From NCBI GenBank assembly GCA_963669295.1, contig OY769938.1, positions 5,580,001 to 5,644,000 of the forward strand: a DNA stretch of 64,000 nucleotides. The letters run 5' to 3'. The notes below the pieces were generated by a model that saw nothing but the letters and a program-made list of their open reading frames with translations, did no database searches and was not told the DNA's origin. This document shows positions 43,116 to 51,070 of the stretch, in pieces (the first letter of the stretch is position 1; each line of letters opens with the position of its first letter). Position numbers and translations under genes: made by a program. This stretch comes from G963669295 sp963669295. GTDB taxonomy: Bacteria; Bacteroidota; Bacteroidia; Flavobacteriales_D; CALLUQ01.

Positions 43116-44476
43116 GCCCCCAATGTTTGTAGTAGGATATCGTACACGGCTGTGGGCGCTACTGTGTTCTTTGGTACATGGTTGCCAATCAAAATCGCCT
43201 GATCTGAAGGGTCGGCATTAAAGCGGCCGTGCGATCCTCCTACCAACGAAGCATCCAACGGAATAACATCCATCAACTGGCGGAAGCCCATTTTCTTTTT
43301 TGCCAACTTCCAACCAATGGTAGGCAGTGGCATACTGATGTTAGGATCTAAAAACATCTCTACCGGATCGTAGCCCGGCTTGCGATGAATGTCTACCGTA
43401 CGGGCAAAGTCGGGAGCTTTGGCATCATTTAACCAATAGTAATAGGTAAACCAGGAGTTGGCATCGGCCACTACTACGAGGTCTCCCGCCCGTGGGTGAT
43501 CGAGGTGGTATTCTTTTTTTCCAGCCTCATCGAGTACCAACTCTACCCCTTCTTGTTGCTCCAATAAAGTTTTTACCGACTCTTTTACGGAAGCATCGTT
43601 CAAGTAAATGTGCGCCAACTGGTGGTCGGCCACCGCAAAGGCTTTGCTTGCTCCAGCATCCAGCAACTCCCACCCTTGCTCTTCGCGAATGGCAAGGTAG
43701 CCCTCGTTGCGCAGCACACGGTTCAAATGGATGGGACGATTCACCGCTGTAATGCCATATTCCGACAATACCACTACCTCTGCCCCTTTGCCCTCATAGT
43801 ATCCAATCAACTGCTGACATACCCCATCAATTTCTTTTAAGTCGGTAACAATGCTTTCGTGGGTGGGGCCAAAACGCTGTAAGTTATAATCGAGGTGTGG
43901 CAGGTAAATCAATGTTAGCGTAGGATCGTTCAGTTGGTCGTTCAGCACGGAAGCATCAGCAATCCACTGGCTCGACTTGATGGAGGTTTTAGGCCCCCAA
44001 AAATCAAACAGAGGAAAAGGTCCTAGTTTTTCATTCAATTGCTCACGCAGGTTGGCCGGATGGGTATAGATATCGGGTATCTTCCGCCCATCGGCCAGGT
44101 AGTTGGGGCGTGGGGTAACCGAAAAATCAACCGACGAATACATGTTGAACCACCAAAACATGTTGCACGACGTGAAGGAAGGGTCGCGTTGTTTGGCTTC
44201 CTCCCAAATTTTCGGAGCCTGTATCAAATGGTTCGATTGTTTCCAAAATTTCACCTCAGCATCGCTGCGGTAATACCATCCATTGCCCACAATGCCATGT
44301 TCATTAGGCCATTTCCCGGTAAGGTAGGTGGCTTGCGCAGAGCAGGTTACCGCAGGCAATACCGGCTCGATGGTAGTTTGGCTACGTTGGGCTGCCCATT
44401 GCGACAAAAATGGCGTGTGCGCGCCTACCAACCCAGGGGTTAGTCCTACTACGTTGATCACTACTGTTTTACGCAT
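43112..44476 (-). CDS. eboF: EboF-like alkaline phosphatase/phosphodiesterase family protein
   Basis: 454-residue member of the alkaline phosphatase/nucleotide pyrophosphatase superfamily, last gene of the ebo operon. Candidate nucleophile Thr is in LPAVTCSAQATYLTG, with KWPNEHGIVGNGWYY following; later metal-ligand segments are LPHLDYNLQRFGPTH, VVVLSEYGI and GGSHGRF. The first metal Asp of classical enzymes (IxxDG) is replaced (NVVGLTPGL, Val10), and the DHG motif reads SEYG, so activity may differ. No signal peptide. The ATG overlaps the eboE end by 8 bp. The substrate is unknown; ebo clusters are linked to metabolite transport in other bacteria. Confidence 0.88.
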   Translation of the reverse strand: MRKTVVINVVGLTPGLVGAHTPFLSQWAAQRSQTTIEPVLPAVTCSAQATYLTGKWPNEHGIVGNGWYYRSDAEVKFWKQSNHLIQAPKIWEEAKQRDPSFTSCNMFWWFNMYSSVDFSVTPRPNYLADGRKIPDIYTHPANLREQLNEKLGPFPLFDFWGPKTSIKSSQWIADASVLNDQLNDPTLTLIYLPHLDYNLQRFGPTHESIVTDLKEIDGVCQQLIGYYEGKGAEVVVLSEYGITAVNRPIHLNRVLRNEGYLAIREEQGWELLDAGASKAFAVADHQLAHIYLNDASVKESVKTLLEQQEGVELVLDEAGKKEYHLDHPRAGDLVVVADANSWFTYYYWLNDAKAPDFARTVDIHRKPGYDPVEMFLDPNISMPLPTIGWKLAKKKMGFRQLMDVIPLDASLVGGSHGRFNADPSDQAILIGNHVPKNTVAPTAVYDILLQTLGA

Positions 44477-45674
44477 CCAACTGTTGTTTTACCCATTCCA
44501 ATTCGCGCACAATAGAATCGGCCAGGTTGGTTTTCATAGTCTTAGGTAGCACATCCCAGGTATAGGTTTCCACTTCTAAATGACTGGTTACCTCTTTTTG
44601 CTTTACATAATCAAGCACCTCCACAATGTCTTGCCGGGTAGATTGTAGTACCCCGTATTCTTCTAAAAAGATGGGCACATGAAAATGGGTACGCCACTCT
44701 ACTGTTGTAGGCGCATTGGCATGCTCCATGGCTTTTGGCAGGTCGTTGTAATTGGTGAACTCACCGTTGGCATCGCGTGCAATTACCTGGTGCAAATAGG
44801 TAGATTCGTTGAACGTGCTAAATGCCTCCATCACTGCTGCTCGCTCCGAAAGGTTAGCAGGCAGATCGGCTTTTAAGGCTGCACTGATTTGTATTTTACC
44901 CACACGTATGTTGTTGTTTTCCAACTGCTGAAACACCTCTGCAGGCTGCTCGTATTCTACCGCAAAGTGGCATACATCGTAGCATACATTAATGTGTCGG
45001 TACAGCATTGCCTCTGCTGCTGCTGCTGTTAGTTGATGCTCTTCTTGCAAAAACTGCCCTCCTTTAGGGATGAGCCACTGCTTAAAAAAGTGAATGGTTT
45101 CTGCAGTATTTTCAATCAGTCCATCGGGCTCGGGCTCAATATCGAGGTGCATGTAATGGCCAGTGCTGGCTTCTAGTTGGTGAAGGTGGTAAGCCACCTT
45201 AGCCATGTGGCGCGTAGCAAACTCAAAAGCGGCAGAGGTTTCTACTTCATTCAGCCACGGCTTGTACGATAGTGGCGAGGTAGAAATGCCTCCTTCCATG
45301 TCATCGGGCAGCAATACCGCCAATTGATCGAACAGTTCAATGGTATAGTCGAGCCGCTGCTGGGTGCGCCAGTCGGGCCAATGTACTTCGTCTTTCACCT
45401 CTGCATAAAAACCACCGTATGGAAAACCATTCATGGTAAATACATACATATCGTTGGCATCAAGCCAGGCTTTAAACTCTTCCAGCCTGCCCTTTTCATT
45501 AAGCTCCCTCGAAGCAAATACCGACAGGCGCAACCCCACTCCAAAAGGCTGGTGGGGCGAAAATTTTTCCTTTACCGCTGGCAGGTAGGTTTGTAATCCT
45601 TCCCAGGCTTCTGCCCACGAATCGCCAGCATGAATGTTGGTGCAATAGGTAAGGTGGTGATTATTCAGTTGCAT
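44469..45674 (-). CDS. eboE: EboE-like sugar-isomerase-fold (TIM barrel) protein
   Basis: 401 residues from the ATG at 45674. It has a xylose isomerase-like TIM-barrel fold, with features HLTYCTNIHAGDSWAEAW at the start, YVFTMNGFPYGGFY, MHLDIEPEPDGLIENT, INVCYDVCHFAVEYE and THFHVPIFLEEYG. The His/Glu/Asp residues in these segments are probable metal ligands. In ebo operons this protein is annotated as a 'metabolite traffic' protein; the actual reaction is not established. Its start lies inside the eboD end (14-bp overlap), which means translational coupling. Confidence 0.9.
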   Translation of the reverse strand: MQLNNHHLTYCTNIHAGDSWAEAWEGLQTYLPAVKEKFSPHQPFGVGLRLSVFASRELNEKGRLEEFKAWLDANDMYVFTMNGFPYGGFYAEVKDEVHWPDWRTQQRLDYTIELFDQLAVLLPDDMEGGISTSPLSYKPWLNEVETSAAFEFATRHMAKVAYHLHQLEASTGHYMHLDIEPEPDGLIENTAETIHFFKQWLIPKGGQFLQEEHQLTAAAAEAMLYRHINVCYDVCHFAVEYEQPAEVFQQLENNNIRVGKIQISAALKADLPANLSERAAVMEAFSTFNESTYLHQVIARDANGEFTNYNDLPKAMEHANAPTTVEWRTHFHVPIFLEEYGVLQSTRQDIVEVLDYVKQKEVTSHLEVETYTWDVLPKTMKTNLADSIVRELEWVKQQLDA

Positions 45675-46803
45675 GACCACCGTTTTTAAGGAATTGAATG
45701 GCGGCCTTCACTTTTTCTTCATCTACTTCATGTACTTCTACTCCCCGACCAATTGATTCCAGTAACATAATGGTTAATCGTCCGCCCAGGTGTTCCCTAA
45801 ATTCTTGCAATCCGCCCAGCAACGCTTCCCGCTCCAGGTGTGGGGTGTACAATTCGAAGCCCAGCGTATGAAACAGGTTCAGCACTCGTTGTGCATCGGC
45901 AAGGGAAATGCGTTCATCGAGGTGCGAGTATACCACATCCAATGCAATGCCTATGGCCACCGCTTCGCCATGGCGAATAAGGTAGTTCGACATTTGCTCC
46001 AGCTTATGGGCCGACCAGTGTCCGAAATCCAACGGGCGTGAAGTGCCTTTTTCAAAAGGGTCTGCCCCACCGATATGGGCCAAATGCAATTCGGCACAGC
46101 GATGTATCAACCGATCCATTGCTGCCGCATCGCGTTGGTTTAATGCTGTAGCATCATTCTCTAACTGCTCAAAAAATATGGGGTCTTTAATCAAGGCTAC
46201 TTTCACCGCTTCCGACATCCCCGATCGCCAATCTCGCTCATCGAGCGTAGTAAGAAAGTGGCTGTCGTTAATTACGGCATAAGGGGGAGCAAAGCTGCCA
46301 AAGAAATTTTTCTTGCCAAAAGCATTGATGCCATTCTTTACGCCCACTCCCGAATCGTTTTGCGCCAATACTGTGGTAGGAATACGCACATGGCGCACCC
46401 CACGGTGGGCGTTGGCAGCAGCAAACCCTACCATGTCTAACACCGCTCCACCTCCTATGGCAAGGAGGTACGAATGGCGACAAATGCCATGGTTGTCTAC
46501 CGCTTTTAATACCTCTTCGTAGTGTTGATGCTCGTTTTTGCTGGCTTCTCCGCCCGGCACTACCATTGGAGGTGCCAGTAGATTGATGGTACTGTTATGG
46601 TGGGTACAATAATCTTCAATGTGCTGCTGCAACTGCGGATGAGCTTCATCTACCCCATCATCAATTACAAAAAACACCTTGGCCGGGCCATCACTTCCTT
46701 CCAGCAATTGCAAGAGGGTATGGTTGGTGGTTTCGAACAGGTGTTGGGTAAACAATACCTGGTATTCAAATGGTACAGAAAACGATTGATGAAGTGCTCT
46801 CAT
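45661..46803 (-). CDS. eboD: EboD-like 3-dehydroquinate synthase family protein
   Basis: 380 residues from the ATG at 46803 (MRALHQSFSVPFEYQVLF), preferred because a frame extending to 46893 would run into eboC. It has the dehydroquinate synthase/sugar phosphate cyclase fold: NAD-binding PGGEASKNEHQHYEEVLKAVD, the glycine motif YLLAIGGGAVLDMVGFAAA, RGVRHVRIPTTVLAQNDSGVGVKNGIN (quoted in part) and metal ligands in RPLDFGHWSAHKLE and RHGEAVAIGIALD. Members cyclise sugar phosphates. The ebo version's substrate is unknown, and a separate aroB may exist elsewhere in the genome. It has a 14-base gap to eboC and overlaps eboE. Confidence 0.9.
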   Translation of the reverse strand: MRALHQSFSVPFEYQVLFTQHLFETTNHTLLQLLEGSDGPAKVFFVIDDGVDEAHPQLQQHIEDYCTHHNSTINLLAPPMVVPGGEASKNEHQHYEEVLKAVDNHGICRHSYLLAIGGGAVLDMVGFAAANAHRGVRHVRIPTTVLAQNDSGVGVKNGINAFGKKNFFGSFAPPYAVINDSHFLTTLDERDWRSGMSEAVKVALIKDPIFFEQLENDATALNQRDAAAMDRLIHRCAELHLAHIGGADPFEKGTSRPLDFGHWSAHKLEQMSNYLIRHGEAVAIGIALDVVYSHLDERISLADAQRVLNLFHTLGFELYTPHLEREALLGGLQEFREHLGGRLTIMLLESIGRGVEVHEVDEEKVKAAIQFLKNGGHATE

Positions 46804-46817
46804 GTTGTTCTTCCGCG

Positions 46818-47720
46818 CTAGGTCACTGCAAACTTCTTTGCCAGCAAAATTGATACTGGCAGTAAAGCTACTACGATCAAAGCATATTTCCAACCGGCAA
46901 AACCTGCTGCCATGGTAGCATCGAATACAATAAGGGCAATAATGCCGCCCTTTACTGCTTTTCCTATGTTCTTGCCCTGCGGGTCTTTAATGGCCCTAAA
47001 CAATGGAGGAAATATCAATGCTGCAAAAAGGGCAAGAAAAGGCAAGGCGCGCATTACGTGGTAGTTGGGCAGTAAGGTAAGTGCCACCATGGCTCCTATT
47101 ACTGCAATGTACATCACCACCGCACCGTAAAGCGCCTGTTTGCTGCCTCCATGCACTTCGCCCCTGCTAATCATGGTAATGGCAGCAATGTATACAATAG
47201 GAATAATGGCAAGGTACCAGTGTACTGCCACCATTGGGGCAATAGCACTTACCCCCAACAATAAATTCCCTCCCCTACACATCCCCATGTTAATGGGACC
47301 CAGGTATTTTTGGTGCTTGCCCCAGGCATCGTAAGTAACGGCAAGCACAGCCACTGCCACAGCAATCAACATGCTTAATAACGACACCTGCCAGGCCATG
47401 GCAATGCCAAAAAGCAACAGCCCAAACCCAAGGATGGTAGCGCCACTTTTTGTAGCCAGTCCGCTGGGAATAGGACGTTCAGGACGTTCTACCTTATCGA
47501 GTTCTGCATCAAACACATCGTTCATCACTACCCCTCCGCCATACAGGCCAATGGTAGACAACGACAACCATATTAATGGTGCAATTGTATCGATGGTAAA
47601 ATCTTGTACAGATAGTTGAGCTGCCGCACCAGAAGCTGCAAATCCCAGGCAAATATCGGCCACAGCAGTAACAATATTGGCAGGACGCATTAAGCGCAGA
47701 TAAGCCAAAAATCGCTTCAT
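46818..47720 (-). CDS. eboC: EboC-like UbiA-family prenyltransferase
   Basis: 300-residue integral membrane prenyltransferase with about eight to nine helices. The first Asp-rich motif is GVVMNDVFDAELDKVERPERP, which binds the Mg2+-prenyl diphosphate. A second, degenerate region lies around VTYDAWGKHQKYLGPINMG. UbiA enzymes attach a polyprenyl chain to an aromatic or other acceptor in the inner membrane. In ebo clusters this suggests that the unknown metabolite is prenylated or handled at the membrane. It lies between eboB (3 bases) and eboD (14 bases). Confidence 0.92.
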   Translation of the reverse strand: MKRFLAYLRLMRPANIVTAVADICLGFAASGAAAQLSVQDFTIDTIAPLIWLSLSTIGLYGGGVVMNDVFDAELDKVERPERPIPSGLATKSGATILGFGLLLFGIAMAWQVSLLSMLIAVAVAVLAVTYDAWGKHQKYLGPINMGMCRGGNLLLGVSAIAPMVAVHWYLAIIPIVYIAAITMISRGEVHGGSKQALYGAVVMYIAVIGAMVALTLLPNYHVMRALPFLALFAALIFPPLFRAIKDPQGKNIGKAVKGGIIALIVFDATMAAGFAGWKYALIVVALLPVSILLAKKFAVT

Positions 47721-47723
47721 TTA

Positions 47724-48638
47724 TTACTCGATGATTTTGTTGCTGAGTTTTTGAACAATAGGATCTACGCCACCACGTAGAATAGAATTGCCGCTAAACA
47801 ATTGTGTTTGATCAATGCCTGTATTCAGCCAATCTTCTTCTTTCATTTCTCCGTTCTGACCAAATGCTGCCAAAGCATTGTTGTAGCACACGTCTTCTAT
47901 TTGTTGTTGTGGAATGCCATTTTCTATCATCAGTGCAGCCGTTTTGGGCACCGATAGGGGGTCGCTCATGCCCCAGTCGGCAGAGCTGTTTACAATAATG
48001 CGTTCGCTGCCGTATTGCTTTACAATTTCCACCATACGGGCATTGCCCATTTTGGTGCCGGGGTATATGGTAAAGGCTGCCCAATAGCCCCGGTCGAGTA
48101 CTTCTTTTACTGTTTCTTCGTTGTTATGATCAACAATTACCATGGATGGAGCCAGGCCATGCTCTTCACACACATCCATGCTGCGTGATGTTCCGGCTTT
48201 CTTATCGCGGTGAGGCGTATGAATTTGTACCGGCATGTCCAATTCCTTCGCTAAGTCCAGTTGCAACCGAAAGTACTTGTCTTCCGTTTCCGACTGGTCG
48301 TCGTAACCAATCTCTCCTACTCCTACTACCCCTTCTTTACACAAAAATAAGGGCAGCAATTCCATTACCTCTTCTGCCAACGCTTCGTTGTTGGCTTCTT
48401 TGCTGTTTAAGCCAATAGTGCAATAGTGCTTAATACCAAACTGGCTGGCACGAAAGCGTTCCCAACCAATAAGGCTGCTGTAATAATCTTTAAACGACCC
48501 TACTTCCGTTCGCGGTTGCCCCAGCCAAAAGGCGGGTTCGATGATGGCTACCACGCCTGCTGCTGCCATGGCCTGGTAATCATCGGTGGTGCGCGATGTC
48601 ATGTGAATATGCGGGTCTATGAATTTCATCTTTTCCAT
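47724..48638 (-). CDS. eboB: EboB-like TatD-family metal-dependent hydrolase
   Basis: 304 residues from the ATG at 48638 (MEKMKFIDPHIHM); the later ATG at 48629 is also possible. Amidohydrolase-superfamily TIM barrel with metal motif DPHIHM at the start, GEIGYDD, QIHTPHRDK, VIVDHNNEE and VNSSADWGMSD. It would hydrolyse a phosphoester, amide or lactone; the ebo substrate is unidentified. Some ebo clusters name this gene eboC and the prenyltransferase eboB, so letters here follow gene order. 11 bases from eboA and 3 from eboC. Confidence 0.9.
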   Translation of the reverse strand: MEKMKFIDPHIHMTSRTTDDYQAMAAAGVVAIIEPAFWLGQPRTEVGSFKDYYSSLIGWERFRASQFGIKHYCTIGLNSKEANNEALAEEVMELLPLFLCKEGVVGVGEIGYDDQSETEDKYFRLQLDLAKELDMPVQIHTPHRDKKAGTSRSMDVCEEHGLAPSMVIVDHNNEETVKEVLDRGYWAAFTIYPGTKMGNARMVEIVKQYGSERIIVNSSADWGMSDPLSVPKTAALMIENGIPQQQIEDVCYNNALAAFGQNGEMKEEDWLNTGIDQTQLFSGNSILRGGVDPIVQKLSNKIIE

Positions 48639-48649
48639 GTTCTTCGTTG

Positions 48650-49549
48650 TTAAGCGGTGGTGTTCCAAACGGCCTCGCCAATGCTGTTCCATGTGAGGGT
48701 GCCAGCATCTACCTCCTCTTTTAATGGGTGCTGTGTTGCCAGGGCTTGTGCGGGGGCATAACTGCTTTGTGTCAATGCCAAAATTGCCGCTTGTTGTGAA
48801 ATTGGTTCGTTGCTGTTCAACGCACGTGTTACATCAGGCAAATAAGTTTCGTTGATGAACGGGCCAACATTGCGCCACAGCTCAGGAGCTACCGTACGAT
48901 GGGCCGCCCAACGCTCGTGGGCATAGTCAATAAGGATGCGCGCCAACGTAGCATTTTGCCGTTCTTCCTGCCGTTGAATTTTGTAGGTGGGGCGTTCAGT
49001 AAAGAAAGCTTTAAGCACCATGTTGTTCCACGCGTTTTCGCTGAAATGATCGGCAGGAAACGGGTTATTGAGCACCAGGGCATCAAACACTCCCGACATG
49101 TTGGTACGCAGCCCTTCTTCTCCTTGCTTGCTTAAAAAAGTAGGGTGGGCAAACAATGGGAAACCTGCATACAATGCCGCCAACTCTGCCATATCAGCAG
49201 TAGTAAAAAGCTGGTGCATTGTTTTTTCGTAAACGGCAAGATCATCGGTGGGCACATGCAATACAAACAACGCACGTACCACCTCATCTACGGTGCGGTC
49301 TTCTAACGAATAACCTGCCCGTAAAGCATTGGCTGCTGCTGCCAATGGCGCATCAACAACTACTGGCTTGCGCTTAACAAAACGCGATACGGCACTAAAA
49401 GCCATGTAAAAAGAGCGAATGGAATAATTCGCTTCTAGCAATGCCTTCTTCTCTTCTACCCATGCTACTTCACTAGCATCGAGTTGGTGTACCAACAATT
49501 GGTGTAAGAAAGCTTTCGCTTGATTAGGGTTTACTTGATGTATACTCAT
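48650..49549 (-). CDS. eboA: EboA domain protein
   Basis: 299 residues from the ATG at 49549 (MSIHQVNPNQAKAFLHQLL); it opens the operon. The protein is mainly helical, without membrane segments, and matches the EboA domain family through position and blocks such as NYSIRSFYMAFSAVSRFVKRKP, DRTVDEVVRALFVLHVP, HPTFLSKQGEEGLRTNMSGVFDALVLNNPFP (partly quoted) and NNMVLKAFF. No catalytic motif is known. eboA is the marker gene of the cluster. A TATTTTTG -7 box lies 16 bases upstream of the start. Confidence 0.9.
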   Translation of the reverse strand: MSIHQVNPNQAKAFLHQLLVHQLDASEVAWVEEKKALLEANYSIRSFYMAFSAVSRFVKRKPVVVDAPLAAAANALRAGYSLEDRTVDEVVRALFVLHVPTDDLAVYEKTMHQLFTTADMAELAALYAGFPLFAHPTFLSKQGEEGLRTNMSGVFDALVLNNPFPADHFSENAWNNMVLKAFFTERPTYKIQRQEERQNATLARILIDYAHERWAAHRTVAPELWRNVGPFINETYLPDVTRALNSNEPISQQAAILALTQSSYAPAQALATQHPLKEEVDAGTLTWNSIGEAVWNTTA

Positions 49550-49564
49550 GGTTGAACAGTTGTA

Positions 49565-49572
49565 CAAAAATA
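49565..49572 (-). promoter_or_regulatory. Probable -7 box of the ebo operon promoter
   Basis: TATTTTTG in minus orientation, matching TAnnTTTG, 16 bases before the eboA ATG. A good -33 box is not obvious at the usual spacing. It is divergent to the GAF gene promoter. Confidence 0.4.
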
Positions 49573-49650
49573 GCTTTTTGCAATTGGAAAAAACAGAAAT
49601 TCAAACGGAATATTCTTATGATTTTGCTCATCGGTTGTAATCTTATTCCA

Positions 49651-49677
49651 TTGCAACCAAATCCTTGTTTATCTTTA
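49651..49677 (+). promoter_or_regulatory. Probable promoter of the GAF-domain gene
   Basis: TTG (49651-49653) and TATCTTTA (49670-49677) are separated by 16 bases, close to the Bacteroidota consensus, with the ATG at 49695. Confidence 0.4.
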
Positions 49678-49694
49678 CTGTTCAAAACAACGTT

Positions 49695-50111
49695 ATGAGT
49701 GAAATAGAAACTACCCTCTCGCAATTTGTAACACAGCATGGTGGCGTTTCAGGCACCATTCATCGCCGTGAAGGGGAACTGCTAAAGTTGATGGCTACCG
49801 TTAAAATTCCTCCCAAAGTATTGGAATTGATTCAGGTAATTCCAAAAGGGAAAGGCATGGCCGGACTGGCATTAGAGCGCGAACAACCGGTGCAAACATG
49901 CAATTTAAAAGATGATACTACAGGCGATGTAAGGCCAGGAGCCAAAGCTGTTGATGCTACAGCGGCAGTAGCATTTCCCATTGCTTCAAAAGGTGGCGAT
50001 ATCGATGCCATTGTAGGCATTGCCTTTATGGATTACCGAGAGTTTACCGACCAGCAAATGGAAACTTATGCCACAGCAGCCAACGATTTGTTTGCTCCTT
50101 ATTTAGCTTAA
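49695..50111 (+). CDS. GAF-domain protein
   Basis: 138 residues from the ATG at 49695, consisting of one GAF domain: GGVSGTIHRREGELLKLMATVKIP, IPKGKGMAGLALEREQPVQTCNL, ATAAVAFPIASKGGDIDAIVGIAF and a C-terminal helix. It resembles small free-standing GAF proteins that bind a small ligand or react with oxidants; there is no output domain. It is transcribed divergently from the ebo operon (145 bases between start codons), so joint regulation is possible. Its stop shares TTAA (50108-50111) with the exonuclease stop. Confidence 0.82.
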   Translation: MSEIETTLSQFVTQHGGVSGTIHRREGELLKLMATVKIPPKVLELIQVIPKGKGMAGLALEREQPVQTCNLKDDTTGDVRPGAKAVDATAAVAFPIASKGGDIDAIVGIAFMDYREFTDQQMETYATAANDLFAPYLA

Positions 50112-50884
50112 GCATCCAACTCCAGCCCTACCGGACAATGGTCGGAGCCATGTACTTCGGGAAGGATAAAGGCGTCTTTTAGTTTCGGAGCCAGCGATGC
50201 GGTGGCCAAAAAATAGTCGATGCGCCAGCCTACGTTCTTTTCGCGAGCGCCTCCTCTAAAGCTCCACCAGCTATATGCACCCGTTTTCTCTGGGTAAAAA
50301 TGACGGAAGGTATCAATAAACCCTGCACCAACATGGCCATCCATCCCATCAATTTCTGTTTGCGTGTATCCCGCTGTTTTATTGTAGTTGGGCTTGGGCC
50401 GGGCCAAATCAATTTCGGTATGGGCCACATTTAAATCGCCACAAACAATAACCGGCTTCTTTTTTTCCAGTTCCTTTAAATAAGCTCTAAAAGCATCGTC
50501 CCATCCTTTGCGGTAGTCCAATCGAATCAACTCACGTCCTGAGTTAGGTACATACACCACTACCAGGTAAAAGTCGTTGTACTCAGCGGCCAACACCCTT
50601 CCTTCCTGGTCGTGCTCCTCTACCCCAATATCAGGGGTAACACTAATGGGTTTTTCTTTGCTCAAAATGGCTGTTCCCGAGTACCCCTTTCGCACTGCCG
50701 AGTTAGAATAGATGTGATACCCTTCTACAGGTGTTAACGCTTCCTGTACCTGGTCGTCTTGTGCCTTGGTTTCCTGCAAACAGATCACATCCGGATTCAT
50801 TTCTTTCAATCGATCGGCAAAGCCTTTTTTCATGGAGGCCCTGATGCCATTTACATTCCAGGAAATAAGTTTTAAAGTACCCAT
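50108..50884 (-). CDS. xth: Exodeoxyribonuclease III
   Basis: 258-residue AP endonuclease/3'-5' exonuclease of the ExoIII family, acting in base excision repair. Motifs: LKLISWNVNGIRASMKKGF, DVICLQETKAQ (catalytic Glu), VVVYVPNSG, VIVCGDLNVAHTEIDLARPK (Asp/Asn), GAYSWWSFRGGAREKNVGWRIDYF and the C-terminal VHGSDHCPVGLEL with the catalytic Asp-His pair. The length is typical. Monocistronic, convergent with the GAF gene. Confidence 0.95.
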   Translation of the reverse strand: MGTLKLISWNVNGIRASMKKGFADRLKEMNPDVICLQETKAQDDQVQEALTPVEGYHIYSNSAVRKGYSGTAILSKEKPISVTPDIGVEEHDQEGRVLAAEYNDFYLVVVYVPNSGRELIRLDYRKGWDDAFRAYLKELEKKKPVIVCGDLNVAHTEIDLARPKPNYNKTAGYTQTEIDGMDGHVGAGFIDTFRHFYPEKTGAYSWWSFRGGAREKNVGWRIDYFLATASLAPKLKDAFILPEVHGSDHCPVGLELDA

Positions 50885-51011
50885 GGTTGGTTCAATTTTA
50901 TGAGGCTTCTAAAGTAGTGGTTGCATTCCACTTTTCAAAGCCTTAAAAGTAGACAGGGGATGAAGTCGTCTGTTAATTTTCGTTAAAATATTTTATCGCC
51001 TCGTTCGACTA

Positions 51012-51042
51012 TTGTAGTAGGGCAATTAAAGCACTATCTTTA
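51012..51042 (+). promoter_or_regulatory. Probable promoter of the cyclase-like gene
   Basis: TTG (51012-51014) and TATCTTTA (51035-51042) with a 20-base spacer, 28 bases before the GTG start. Confidence 0.45.
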
Positions 51043-51070
51043 ACTCACTTAGAAACCATAACACCAATAC

